64,000 bases of DNA from assembly GCA_041687755.1 (NCBI GenBank), contig JBDNJM010000048.1:1-64000 (forward strand). The letters run 5' to 3'. The translations under genes were made by a program, and so were the position numbers. The notes under the pieces are model-generated. The model was not told the origin of the DNA. It did no database searches and saw nothing but the letters and a program-made list of their open reading frames with translations. This DNA comes from JBDNJM01 sp041687755. Lineage in GTDB: Bacteria > Planctomycetota > UBA1135 > GCA-002686595. Shown here piece after piece: positions 15,743-24,771 of this stretch; the first letter of the stretch is position 1; every line of letters starts with the position of its first letter.

Positions 15743-16594
15743 TTAGAGGCGAGTCGTGACCTGGTCGCCCTGGCGCAGCGGAGACGCGTTCGCGGGGGAC
15801 AGCACGAGGATCGCCGAGGAGATGCTCTCCTTGACGGTCTCGACGCGCACTTGGCCCTTGTACTCGTTGCCGCTGAAGACCTCGAAGGTCATGCCCGGGG
15901 CGACGTTGTCGTTGAAGCCGACGTTAATGGCGACGAGCGCCGGGGAGACGTCGTCCTTGACGGTGACGACGCGGCCGCTGACCAGCACCTGCGCGGTGTC
16001 GAGGGTGAAGCCCTGCTCGCGAGCGATCGCGATCAGCGTCTCCGCCTGGCCGAGCTTCATCGCGGTCGAGTTCCGCTGAATCTCGAGGTCGGCGATGCTG
16101 TTCTGCGCGGTGATCAGGGAGTCTTCGGCGTCCTTCTGGGCCATTTCGGCGGCCATTTGGGAGTCGGAGGCATCGTCGCGGGAGGCGACGGCGTCAGCGC
16201 GAGACGACTCGGCGCGCTCCGCGCGTTCGGTGACCTGACTGATCGTGTCGTCGAAGTCGCCGAGGGTGCTCTGGATGCTGGCGACGCTAGCCGTCAGATC
16301 GTCGTTGGTGCGCTTGAGCTCGCTGATCTGAGCCTTCTGCTCGGCGATCAGCGCGTCCTTGCTGTTGATGTCGACCTGGCTGAGGTCGAGATCGTCCTTG
16401 ACGTTCTCGAAGCTCGTGCGCACGCCGGCGATCTGGGTGTTGAGCTCCGACGTGGTCGTGTCGAGCTCGTTCTGAAGCGTAGAAATCCTGGCGGCAGCGT
16501 CGTCCGCCTCGCGCAGGGCAAAGGCTGACCAGCCGAGGAAGGCCGCAGCGAGGACCAGGTTGATGATGACGAAGACGAGACCGATAGGCTTCAT
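15743..16594 (-). CDS. Membrane-anchored coiled-coil protein, function unknown
   Basis: A 283-residue protein with an N-terminal membrane segment (residues about 4-26), a coiled coil of about 140 residues rich in Glu, Asp, Gln, Ala and Leu heptads (about 30-180), and a C-terminal beta-like domain of about 85 residues. That last domain has the patterns VLVSGRVVTVKDDV, AINVGFNDNVAPGMTFEVF and GQVRVETVKESIS, as in small barrel domains. The architecture resembles MreC-type scaffolds, and the gene lies just upstream of the mre operon, so an envelope or cell-shape role is possible. No enzyme motif is seen. It pairs with the Ser/Arg-rich membrane protein downstream. Confidence 0.75.
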   Translation of the reverse strand: MKPIGLVFVIINLVLAAAFLGWSAFALREADDAAARISTLQNELDTTTSELNTQIAGVRTSFENVKDDLDLSQVDINSKDALIAEQKAQISELKRTNDDLTASVASIQSTLGDFDDTISQVTERAERAESSRADAVASRDDASDSQMAAEMAQKDAEDSLITAQNSIADLEIQRNSTAMKLGQAETLIAIAREQGFTLDTAQVLVSGRVVTVKDDVSPALVAINVGFNDNVAPGMTFEVFSGNEYKGQVRVETVKESISSAILVLSPANASPLRQGDQVTTRL

Positions 16595-17118
16595 TCGGCG
16601 GGAGCTCGGGATCGGGTTGTCGAGCCTCGCAGATTCCGGCCCGAGGGGCGGGTCCGGAAGGAGGCGCGATGGTCGTTGGAGGCCGCGGGCGGCTCGGGGA
16701 TCGAGTCGCTGGGCTACGTAGTGAGGAGCGAGCCGGAGGACCCCTCTTCGGTCCGGGCAGCCCTGCTAGCAGGGCGACGCGGGCGTCGGGGGGAAGGGGT
16801 CCGCGGCGGAGAGTCTGGGAGAGTCTGGGAGAGTCTGGGAGAGCGGTCGGGAGGTCCCTCGCGGGGGCCACCGGCATTCTGGGGGTCCCTCGCTGGAACC
16901 GCCTAGTGGCGCCTTCCTGAAGGAGGTCTCCGCTGCGCGCAGCGGCTCCATCCTGCTCGGGCTCGCGACTATAGGTAGGCCCCAGGGGGGGGTCAAGCGC
17001 CGCGGGAGACCGGCCTGTCGGCCGCTGCGTCCCGACAGCAGGTGGCTCTACCCCACCGTCCGGGACCGGTCACACCGCGCCTGGGGTGAGATCCTGCGGC
17101 GCAGCGGCCGGACCCCCC
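16595..17118. other. Gene-free region with a 10-bp tandem repeat
   Basis: No supported gene. It contains three exact tandem copies of the 10-mer gagtctggga at 16811-16840. The rest is GC-rich spacer between the lnt end and the coiled-coil gene start, and should hold the promoter of the latter. Confidence 0.6.
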
Positions 17119-18885
17119 TCAGGCGGCTTCAGCGGTCGATTCCGGGGCTGAGCGCCGCCGCCGACTCGCGGCGAGAAGCAGTACAATCGGCCCGGTTAGC
17201 GTCGCGCCCCGGCGCAGGGCGCCCCCCGACCGGCTAAAGAACGTCGCGGATTCCCGGTCAGCGGGGACCGCCAAATCGGCCGCCAACCAACCCGCGAGTT
17301 CGCGATCGTCCCCGTTTCGGACCAGCCGCTCCTGGATCTGCCCGTCAGCGCCCAGGACCGCCGAGACGCCGCTGTTCGTGCAGCGCACCACGGGCCGACG
17401 CGTCGCGGCGGCCAGCGCGCGGCTGAACACGACCATCTGATCCAGCTCGATCGAGCGCCGGTACCAGGCCTCGTTCGACAGCACGGCGTGGAAATCGGCG
17501 CCCGCTCGGGCCCCCTCCAGGTACGGATCCACGAAGGCGTTGTCGAAGCAGACCGTCAGCGTGACGGTGTAGCCGTCGGGATCCGGCCCGCCGATCGAGC
17601 CCAGGCCGACGCTCTTGCCGGGCAGGAAGTCCGGCAGGTACCGCGCGGTCCGCAGGACATACTCGCGCAGGGGCCCGAAGTCCCCGAGCCCGTACAGCGT
17701 CTCCCCGCCCGGAGCCAGGTTCAGTTTCGCCCCGATCGCCGTGCGCTCCCCGCCCGCCCACAGGGCGGCGATGTTGCGCCGCCGCAGCTCGCCGTCCAGC
17801 ACGACCCACTGTTCGGCCCCGGACAGGAACGCCGTGCCCTCCGGGAGCTGGGGCAGCAGGCCCTCCAGCAGCGAGGCGCGCTCATCGCGCGCAATGCCCT
17901 TCAGCTGCTCCGGCGTCAGCCGCCGCCAGCTCTCCCGGTGCCACGGATCCAGCGTCGCCCCCTCCTCGATCGCGGCGTCCAGGCCCGGCGAGTCCAGCGC
18001 GAACGGCAGCGCCGTCTCCGGCCACAAGATCAGGTCAGGCGCCGGGCCCCCGTCGCGCAGCCCCTCCGCGGTCAGCTGCAGGTGCCGGTCGAATCGACTT
18101 TGAGTCGAGAGCGCCATCTGCTTCTCCGTCTGGGTCAGGCCGGGCTGCACGATCAGCACGCGTGGGCCGGTCTCCAGCTCCCCCAGCGGCGTCGCCAGCC
18201 CGAGCGCGGCGACGCCGACGGCCAGCGCCGCGCCCGCAGCTGCGCCCTTCATCGATCCGAGCCCCAGCGTCGGCCGCCAGACCCGCGCCAGCTCCGCCAG
18301 CGCGCCGGCCGCGCCGCACAGCGCGAACGACACGCCGACCACGCCCACCGTCGCCATAGCCGAAGCGAACGGCGCGAACTCGACGCCCAGGTGCCCCACC
18401 CGCAGCCAGCCCATGCCAAAGGGCGGGTGCACGGAATCGCGCAGCGTCTCCAGCGCCACCCAGGCCAGCGGCAGCGCCAGCCCCAACGCGACGCCGCTCT
18501 TAACCAACCGCCGCAGCAGCATTCCCGCGACCGCGACGTACAGGCCCGTGACGACCGCGGTGACCGGTACTCCCGCGGGGAGCACGTACTGGATCCACCA
18601 CATCGTCGCAGCCAGCCCGAGCCCACCGCCGAGCCAGTCAATCAAGAACGCGTGACGCCCGGGTCGCGCCGCGGCGGCGCCCCAGACCGCCATGCCCAGC
18701 ACCCCGAGCCAAGGGTGCGGATCCGGCCCGAGCGCACCGGGCCCGGCCAGCCACAGCAGCCCCCACGCAACCAGCGTCGCCGCAAGCCGCGGAAGTCGCG
18801 CCAGGCCACACTCGCTCGGGCCCCGCTCGCTCGGGGCCTGCAGCACCTGCGCGGAGCCGCCCGCGCTCGACGCGCCCCCGCTCAC
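17119..18885 (-). CDS. lnt: Apolipoprotein N-acyltransferase
   Basis: A 588-residue inner-membrane enzyme that transfers a fatty acid to the N-terminal Cys of lipoproteins. The N-terminal half has several membrane segments; the C-terminal half is a nitrilase-like domain. The catalytic triad is in the correct order: Glu 290 (LWPETALP), Lys 387 (GAKLNLAPGGETLYGLGDFGP), Cys 446 (VCFDNAF). The GTG start at 18885 overlaps the moeA stop by GTGA; the first 30 residues are polar, so the true start could be further in. Its presence fits the lipoproteins encoded nearby (RND adaptor, parvulin). It is somewhat longer than the E. coli enzyme (512). Confidence 0.93.
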   Translation of the reverse strand: MSGGASSAGGSAQVLQAPSERGPSECGLARLPRLAATLVAWGLLWLAGPGALGPDPHPWLGVLGMAVWGAAAARPGRHAFLIDWLGGGLGLAATMWWIQYVLPAGVPVTAVVTGLYVAVAGMLLRRLVKSGVALGLALPLAWVALETLRDSVHPPFGMGWLRVGHLGVEFAPFASAMATVGVVGVSFALCGAAGALAELARVWRPTLGLGSMKGAAAGAALAVGVAALGLATPLGELETGPRVLIVQPGLTQTEKQMALSTQSRFDRHLQLTAEGLRDGGPAPDLILWPETALPFALDSPGLDAAIEEGATLDPWHRESWRRLTPEQLKGIARDERASLLEGLLPQLPEGTAFLSGAEQWVVLDGELRRRNIAALWAGGERTAIGAKLNLAPGGETLYGLGDFGPLREYVLRTARYLPDFLPGKSVGLGSIGGPDPDGYTVTLTVCFDNAFVDPYLEGARAGADFHAVLSNEAWYRRSIELDQMVVFSRALAAATRRPVVRCTNSGVSAVLGADGQIQERLVRNGDDRELAGWLAADLAVPADRESATFFSRSGGALRRGATLTGPIVLLLAASRRRRSAPESTAEAA

Positions 18886-20102
18886 CGCAGCGGACGCACG
18901 TCGAGCACGTCCCCAGCTTCGACCGCGGTGTTCGCAGGCACGACCGCAAAGGCCTCGGCCTGGGCGGCGCCGACCACGTCCGCGGAACCGCGGAACGCGA
19001 CCTGGTGCAGCTCGAGCTGGCCCGTCCGTGAGTACTCGAAGCGACAGGGCAGGTTCAGCTGGCGCTCGTTGGGCCGCACCGACTTGCCGTGCCAGACCCC
19101 GCGAATCAGCCGCTCGCCGAGCGCCGCGCCGGTCTCGCCGCCGAGCTTCGCCAGCGCGGGCCGCACAAACACCTCGAGCCCCAGTAGCGCCGAAACAGGG
19201 TTCCCCGGCAGCCCGAGCACGGGCTTGCCACCAGCCATCCCGAACCAGATCGGCTTGCCCGGCTTGATCGCGACCTTGTGCAGCACAGGCTCCACGCCCA
19301 GCGCCTCAAAGGTCTTGCCCACCAGGTCGTACTTGCCCATCGAAACGCCGCCGGTGGTCACCAGGGCGTCCGAGTCGGCCAGCGCGCGGCCGAACTCGGC
19401 CAGCATGATCTCCTCCTCGTCCGGCACGATGCCCACGTGCACGACCTCGTGCTCCAGCTCCAACAGCCGATTGGCGAGCTGCAGCGTGTTGCTCTCGCGG
19501 ATCTGCCCGGCCTCGGGCTTGACCCAGGCCGGCACCAGCTCGTCGCCGGTCGTCAGCACGCTGACCTTGACCTGCCGCCGGCAGCTCACGGGGTGCGCCC
19601 CGATCGAGCCCAGCACCGACAAGTCATTCGGCGTGATGCGCCGCCCGGCCTCGATCGGCGTCGCGCCGACGCTCAGGATCTCAGCCCGGTCCTGGATGTG
19701 CTGGCAGGCCTTCGGCTCGACGCTCAACATGGCCAGATTGCCATCGCGCCGGGTCTGCTCGATCATCACGACCTGATCCAGCTCGTCCGGGACGGCCGCC
19801 CCGGTGTAGATTTCGATCGCTTGGCCCGCCTGCAGGAGCCCCTCGAACGGACCCCCAGCGCGCGACTCGCCCGCCACGCTCAGCGTCACGGAGCCGTCGT
19901 CGTTGCGCGGTCCAGCCAGGTCGGCGCTGCGGCAGGCAAAGCCGTCCATCATCGCCTTGCGGAACGGCGGAATGTCCACGTCCGAGCGCGGCGACTGCGC
20001 CAGCACGCGGCCGGCAGAGAACGCCAGCGGCACGTCCTCCGTCTCGGGCAGGACATCGATACGGGCCAGGATCTGAGCGAGCGCTTCGGTGGGGTTCAAC
20101 AC
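18882..20102 (-). CDS. moeA: Molybdopterin molybdenumtransferase MoeA
   Basis: A 406-residue cytoplasmic enzyme that inserts molybdate into adenylated molybdopterin, the last step of molybdenum cofactor synthesis. Motifs include PPFRKAMMDGFA (residues 45-55), VLTTGDELV, RESNT, GGVSMGKYDLVG and GLPGNPVSALLGLEVF. The start is uncertain: GTG at 20102 or TTG three bases later both give the usual N-terminus NPTEALAQIL, and the upstream continuation of the frame is not MoeA-like. It overlaps lnt by four bases although the two functions are unrelated. No other molybdopterin gene is in the window. Confidence 0.95.
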   Translation of the reverse strand: MLNPTEALAQILARIDVLPETEDVPLAFSAGRVLAQSPRSDVDIPPFRKAMMDGFACRSADLAGPRNDDGSVTLSVAGESRAGGPFEGLLQAGQAIEIYTGAAVPDELDQVVMIEQTRRDGNLAMLSVEPKACQHIQDRAEILSVGATPIEAGRRITPNDLSVLGSIGAHPVSCRRQVKVSVLTTGDELVPAWVKPEAGQIRESNTLQLANRLLELEHEVVHVGIVPDEEEIMLAEFGRALADSDALVTTGGVSMGKYDLVGKTFEALGVEPVLHKVAIKPGKPIWFGMAGGKPVLGLPGNPVSALLGLEVFVRPALAKLGGETGAALGERLIRGVWHGKSVRPNERQLNLPCRFEYSRTGQLELHQVAFRGSADVVGAAQAEAFAVVPANTAVEAGDVLDVRPLR

Positions 20103-20542
20103 GCCGGGGAGTCTACTGGACCGACCCCTGGCGGCATCGCATCGCCCTGCGCGGGCCCGGAGAGTTCGGCGACCCGGGGCACAGCCGACCGCTCCTCCGG
20201 ACGAGGATGAAGTCTCATGGCAAGCCGGTGGAAATCCTCGTGACACGGTGAGGCGCCCGGCGGTCGCAGTGTCGCGGGGGGGGCTGCACCGGCTCCCGCC
20301 CCACGCCGACCCCGTTCCCTAGGGCTCCTCCGGTCGGTGCTCTTCACGAGTTCTTGCCTGCTCCTGGCCCCGATCCAGACCTTCCAACCCCGCGCCACTA
20401 CCGACCCGGGCACGCTCAAGTTCGGGGACCTGTCCAGCAAGCGGACCGTGACCCTCTGACCCGGCGGGCGTGGTCAATGCCGGCCGATGCCTATCGAATT
20501 CCGCGCGGACCCCGGTGAAGCTGGTCTCCGGGGGCGGAGCGC
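20103..20542. other. Gene-free region between moeA and the DUF2207 gene
   Basis: No supported gene on either strand. The moeA promoter should lie within the first 150 bases above 20102. GC-rich, without a clear hairpin or promoter match. Confidence 0.5.
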
Positions 20543-22216
20543 TCAGCGCCCGCCGCCCCCACCTCCGCCACCGCCGCCACCCGAGAAGCCTCCGCCGCCC
20601 GCGCCGGAGGTGCTGCCCGGCGGGGTCGCGGAAGAGGCGATCTGCGCGCCCAGCTGGCTGCTGATCTGACTGCTGAAGCCCTGGATACCGTGGCCGCGCG
20701 GGCCGGCGTACCAGGCGAGCCCGTGCATCGCCTGCTCGGCGGCCGCCGCCCCGACCGCCTGCTGGAAGCGCTCTGTCCAGGCCTCCTCGACGCCCAGCGC
20801 CACGGCGTACGGCAGCAAGCGCTCGTAGCGCGGTGCATCGATCCCGGGACCGTCGGCGTCGGGCCCGGGCAGGCTCGCTAGCTCGTCGCGCTCGGCCACC
20901 GTCAGATAGAGTTCGAGGCCCTCGACCTCGTCCATCAGGCGCCGACCTTGCTCGGTGCGCGCCTTCACGGCAACGCCGAATGCGATCAAGGCGACCACCA
21001 TGACGATGAGCGATCCGATGATCCAATCTTCGGACGCGCCGCCGGCCACGATGACGGCCGCCAGGGTCGAAGTCCCAGCGAGCGCCCCTGCGAGCGCGAT
21101 GCTGCCCCCGTGGCGACGGAACAGCTGCGGATGGAGGCGGCCGTTGAGGGCCGCCCGGTGGGCCGTGATCGCCTTCGAGAAGATCGCCGCGTCCTTGTTG
21201 TCGAGCACCAGGCTGTCGCGGCCATCGTCGAACAGGAGTTCCAGCGCCGCCGCCTGCTCCTTCGTCGGCGCGCTCTGCGGGCCGCCGGTGGACTCGATGC
21301 TCCAGGCCTCGGATTCCGACTCCGCGCCGGCGCGAATAAGCAACGCGCCATGGACCGCCGAATCGAGGAGATCCGCGGTGAAGCACACCTGGTCGTAGGC
21401 CATGCGCTTGAGGTAGCGCAGACCCCCCGGCGTGAAGCTCGCGGGCGGGTCGTAGCGCGCGATGATCGGGCCGCCGCCGGGGTCCCGGCCGATCTGCAGC
21501 CAGCGCAGCAGGCAGAACGCCAGGGTCAGGAACAGGCCGAGGACGCTGATGAGCGCGCCGCGATTGTCGCGAAAGAACCAGCCCCAGCGCTGCCGCGAGG
21601 TCGGCTCGACGACGAGGCCCTTCGGGAAGCTCAGCACGACCGTCAGCCCTGCGCCCGGTGCAAGGGCCTCGGTCAGCGTCCAGCGCGCCGCGCCCGGTCC
21701 CGTGATCTCCGCAGCGACCGCCTTGCCCTTTGCGCCCTGCGCGCCCGTATAGCCCTCCGCGACGAGTCGCTCGGTAGCTGCCGGCTCGGGCAGGCGCAGC
21801 TCGACGACGCCCGCTTCGATCTCGAAGGCCCACCCGGTCCCGATCGCGTTGAAGTACAGCTCGTCGTGATCGGCGAAGAACCCGACCTGCCGCGTCGTGC
21901 GGTACCGCAGGGTGTAGGTCGTCTCGAGCGGGACCGGCAAGCGGTCGTCGTTCCCTGTGTTGAGCCGCACGCCGTTGGAGAGGCTCTCGGTGAACCACGG
22001 TTCGGGCTGCCCGTCGCGCAGCACTGCGAGCACGTCGAAGCCCGCGGCGACACGGTTCCCGCGCGCGTCGCGATAGCGCGTCGGAAAGTCTCGATAGATG
22101 CCCCGCCGGATCTGCGATCCCTCCGCGCGCACGCGGATCTCCTCGGTGACGTCGAGCCTGCCGTCGGCGCCCAGTTCGAGCGCCACGTCGTAGCGCAAGA
22201 CGCGCTCCTGGGCCAC
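20543..22216 (-). CDS. DUF2207 membrane protein, with the signal peptide out of frame
   Basis: A 557-residue open frame from a GTG at 22216. The first 230 residues form the extracytoplasmic DUF2207 domain (RVLRYDVALEL, RRGIYRDFPTRY), then membrane segments near 245-260 and 385-425, and a C-terminal tail of almost pure Gly (about 10 in a row), typical of this family. No signal peptide is present in this frame. One appears directly upstream in another frame and joins perfectly if a single G is removed from the run at 22227-22231. The parent gene therefore most likely starts at a TTG at 22289 that overlaps the lemA stop. LemA-DUF2207 pairs are common; their role in the envelope is unclear. Confidence 0.8.
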   Translation of the reverse strand: MAQERVLRYDVALELGADGRLDVTEEIRVRAEGSQIRRGIYRDFPTRYRDARGNRVAAGFDVLAVLRDGQPEPWFTESLSNGVRLNTGNDDRLPVPLETTYTLRYRTTRQVGFFADHDELYFNAIGTGWAFEIEAGVVELRLPEPAATERLVAEGYTGAQGAKGKAVAAEITGPGAARWTLTEALAPGAGLTVVLSFPKGLVVEPTSRQRWGWFFRDNRGALISVLGLFLTLAFCLLRWLQIGRDPGGGPIIARYDPPASFTPGGLRYLKRMAYDQVCFTADLLDSAVHGALLIRAGAESESEAWSIESTGGPQSAPTKEQAAALELLFDDGRDSLVLDNKDAAIFSKAITAHRAALNGRLHPQLFRRHGGSIALAGALAGTSTLAAVIVAGGASEDWIIGSLIVMVVALIAFGVAVKARTEQGRRLMDEVEGLELYLTVAERDELASLPGPDADGPGIDAPRYERLLPYAVALGVEEAWTERFQQAVGAAAAEQAMHGLAWYAGPRGHGIQGFSSQISSQLGAQIASSATPPGSTSGAGGGGFSGGGGGGGGGGGR

Positions 22217-22289
22217 GGCGGGCGCGCCCCCAAACCACCAGCATCACGACCAGCGCGACGATCCTCGTGAACAGCGCTAGCCCCCTCAA
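22217..22289 (-). other. Out-of-frame signal-peptide segment of the DUF2207 gene
   Basis: From a TTG at 22289 that overlaps the lemA stop by TTGA, this frame encodes RGLALFTRIVALVVMLVVWG, a clear signal peptide, and then drifts into Arg/Gly-rich nonsense. Dropping one G from the five-G run (plus strand 22227-22231) gives VVWGAPAVA followed by QERVLRYD, a plausible cleavage site leading into the DUF2207 domain. Homopolymer error, true frameshift mutation and slippage are all possible. Confidence 0.6.
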
Positions 22290-22849
22290 GAGAGCTCCAC
22301 CGACGGGCTGGCCGAGGCGTGCTCGTGGGCCTCGAAGAAGTCGGCCGCGTCGAACCCGAAGCGCTCCGCGATCCACCGGTCGGGGACGCGCTGCACCGCG
22401 TCGTTCAGCGAGCGCACAGAACCGTTGTAGAACCGGCGCGCGTACTCCAGCTGGTTCTCGACCTGCACCAGCTCCTCCGACAGAGCTCCGAAGGCGTCGC
22501 TGGCGGCGAGCTTCGGGTACGCCTCGCGCAGCACGACGACCCGCTCCAGGGCCGCACCCAGCTCGGCCTCGACCGACGCCTGGTCGGCTCGCTCCCGCAG
22601 CGCCAGGGCCTTGCCGCGCAACGCGCTGGCCCGCTCCAGGACCTCCGACTCCTGGCCGGCGAACCCGCGCACGACCTCGGCGAGCCGCGGCACCAGCTCG
22701 TAGCGGCGCTGAAGCTGCACGTCCACGTCGGACCAGGCTGTTCGCACCTGGTGGCGCAGACGCACCAGCCGGTTGAAGATGGCAGCGCCCCAGAGGAGCG
22801 GCTGCATCCCCGCAGCGATCAGGATCCAGAACCAAGCGAAGGGCGGCAT
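22286..22849 (-). CDS. lemA: LemA family protein
   Basis: A 187-residue protein with an N-terminal membrane helix (residues about 2-22) followed by a long four-helix region. Family patterns are NRLVRLRHQVRTAWSDVDVQLQRRYELVPRL and YARRFYNGSVRSLNDAVQRVPD. The ATG at 22849 is chosen; a GTG at 22864 in the same frame would add five residues. The stop overlaps the likely start of the DUF2207 gene. LemA proteins are widespread envelope proteins of poorly known function and commonly accompany DUF2207 or TPM-domain proteins, as here. Confidence 0.93.
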   Translation of the reverse strand: MPPFAWFWILIAAGMQPLLWGAAIFNRLVRLRHQVRTAWSDVDVQLQRRYELVPRLAEVVRGFAGQESEVLERASALRGKALALRERADQASVEAELGAALERVVVLREAYPKLAASDAFGALSEELVQVENQLEYARRFYNGSVRSLNDAVQRVPDRWIAERFGFDAADFFEAHEHASASPSVELS

Positions 22850-22993
22850 GGACCATACATACACCCCGAATGCCTAGTCATTCGCGGCTCAGACCTAGAT
22901 CTCGGTCGCAAATCCAGGCGCGGGCGGTCCACGGCCATCCGGAGGGCCCTCGGTCGGGGTTGGAGGAGACGGACTCGGCCGGAACGAGCAGGT

Positions 22994-23040
22994 CTAGAGC
23001 GCGCCCAGCCCCCTCGGTGCCGGGCGCTTCAGCGCTCTAG
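22994..23040. promoter_or_regulatory. Inverted repeat between divergent lemA and RND operons
   Basis: Perfect 9-bp arms (ctagagcgc at 22994-23002 and gcgctctag at 23032-23040) surround a 29-nt spacer that itself has short GC pairs. It lies in the roughly 415-bp gene-free region between the divergent starts of lemA and the RND adaptor, where both promoters must lie. As it is upstream of both genes it is unlikely to be a terminator for either; an operator is possible. Nothing else was recognised in 22850-23265. Confidence 0.4.
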
Positions 23041-23265
23041 GAGCCAGCCACCCACAGACCGCGGCCGGCCCGGCCGTTCCAAGCACCGAAACTCTTGGGG
23101 CCCTGCCTGGCAATGTCCGCCCCCAGGCCCCGTAATCCGGGGGTCGGGCCTCGACGAGCCCTACAAGTTCTTCCGGGACTCCGTCTGGACCACCGCCCGC
23201 CGCTGGTCGGACTGCCCCGCCCAGCGCGCCCGACCGCCCCCCCACCTCTCCCGCGCCCCCGGACC

Positions 23266-24771
23266 ATGATCCAGCCCCCCGCTCCGCCCTCACGGGACCG
23301 CCGCCCCCTCGCCGGCCTCGCCCTCTGCCTCGCGGCGTGGCTCGTCACCCCCGGCTGCGACGGCCAGGGAACCCGAGCCGACGAAGGCCAGGGCCCCGAC
23401 ACCCAGGAGACCGGGGTCCGCGAGCGCTCGGCGGCCAAGGTGATCGCCGAGGCCCTCCAGCTGCGCGAAATGCGGCGCACGCTGGAGACCACGACCGTCC
23501 TCGAGTCCGAGCGCGAGGTTGCCCTCGTTCCGCGCGCGGCCGGCATCGTCATGGAGGTGCTGGTCGAGGAGGGCGACGCCGTCGCCGCCAACCAGGTGCT
23601 CGCGCGCATGGACGATCGCGCGGAGACCCTGGCCCTGCGGGATGCGGAGATCTCGGTGACCGAGGCGCGCCAGGCGCTCAAGACCGTCAGGGTCGGCGAG
23701 GCCGAGGCCGACAACCGGATCGCGACCGCCAAGGTCAACCTGGCCCAGGCCGAGCGCGATTTGGAGCGCGACGAACGCCTGCTGAGCGGCTCCAGCAGCG
23801 CGGTCGGCTCGGTCTCGCTGAAGGCCGTCGAGGCGACTCGGCTGGTCCGCGACCAGGCCGTGCAGGAGCTGGCGTCATCGGAGCTGGCCCTGCAGCGCGC
23901 CAAGCTCGAGGGCACGGCCGCCGCCACCTCGCTGACGCGCGCAGAGCTCGCCAGCGACCAGGCGAGCCTGAGCCTGCGTCTCCTGCAGCTCGAGGCGCCC
24001 TTCGCTGGGGTCATCGCCAGCCGTTCGATTCGCGTCGGCGACATGGCAACCGGCGCTGAGCCCGCCTTCGTGTTGACCGACTCGAGCCAGGTGCGTGCCG
24101 TCTTCTTCCGGCCCCAGCGCGAGCTGGAGGTGTTCCGCTCGACCGACGATGCGCCGCTCGAGCTGACCGCGACCGCCGAAGCCGTACCCGGCGCGACCTT
24201 CACCGGGCACGTGCAGCGGATCAGCCCGACCGTGGACTCGGCCTCCGGCAACTTTCGTGTGACCGCGTCGATTAATCCCGTACCGATCGCAGGCGGGCCG
24301 CCGCGCCTGCTGCCCGGCATGCTGCTGCGGGTCGAAATCGTGCTGGAGCGCCGGCCCGACTCTCTGACGGTTGCCAAGCGCGCGGTCGTGCGCGAGGGCG
24401 AACAGGCCTACGTGTTCGCCATCGAGGGCGACGTCGTGCGCAAGGTGGCGGTCGAGGAAGGCTTCACCGATACCGATCACGTCGAGATCACAAGCGTCGA
24501 CGACGGTGCCGACCTCCAGGCGGGCACCGAGGTCGTTCTGGTGGGCGCCCGGGAGCTAGAGGACGGCGATCCGGTCGAGGTCCAGCGCCTCGGCCAGGCC
24601 GCACCGGAGCCGCTGCCGGAGCCGCTACCTGAGGACCTACCGGAGCTCGAGATCGAGAAGCCGATCGAGTCCGCAGAGTCAAAATCCGCAGAGTCCGCCG
24701 ACGTCCCCGAGTCGGACGCCCCTGAGTCTGCCGCCACCAAAGCCGCGTTAGAGCCGACCGATGACCAGTGA
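23266..24771 (+). CDS. RND efflux periplasmic adaptor lipoprotein
   Basis: A 501-residue membrane fusion protein that links an RND pump to an outer-membrane channel. The N-terminus has a signal with a lipobox-like site (LVTPGC, Cys near residue 29). Then come the biotinyl-lipoyl half (AAGIVMEVLVEEGDAVAANQVLARMD), a coiled hairpin of about 100 residues, the second lipoyl half (LEAPFAGVIASRSIRVGDMA), and the beta-barrel and membrane-proximal domains. The last 70 residues form an acidic Pro/Glu/Ser-rich tail not usual in the family. The ATG at 23266 directly precedes the signal; the frame upstream is shadow. The stop overlaps the first permease start by 11 bp. No TolC-type gene is in the window. 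Confidence 0.93.
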   Translation: MIQPPAPPSRDRRPLAGLALCLAAWLVTPGCDGQGTRADEGQGPDTQETGVRERSAAKVIAEALQLREMRRTLETTTVLESEREVALVPRAAGIVMEVLVEEGDAVAANQVLARMDDRAETLALRDAEISVTEARQALKTVRVGEAEADNRIATAKVNLAQAERDLERDERLLSGSSSAVGSVSLKAVEATRLVRDQAVQELASSELALQRAKLEGTAAATSLTRAELASDQASLSLRLLQLEAPFAGVIASRSIRVGDMATGAEPAFVLTDSSQVRAVFFRPQRELEVFRSTDDAPLELTATAEAVPGATFTGHVQRISPTVDSASGNFRVTASINPVPIAGGPPRLLPGMLLRVEIVLERRPDSLTVAKRAVVREGEQAYVFAIEGDVVRKVAVEEGFTDTDHVEITSVDDGADLQAGTEVVLVGARELEDGDPVEVQRLGQAAPEPLPEPLPEDLPELEIEKPIESAESKSAESADVPESDAPESAATKAALEPTDDQ

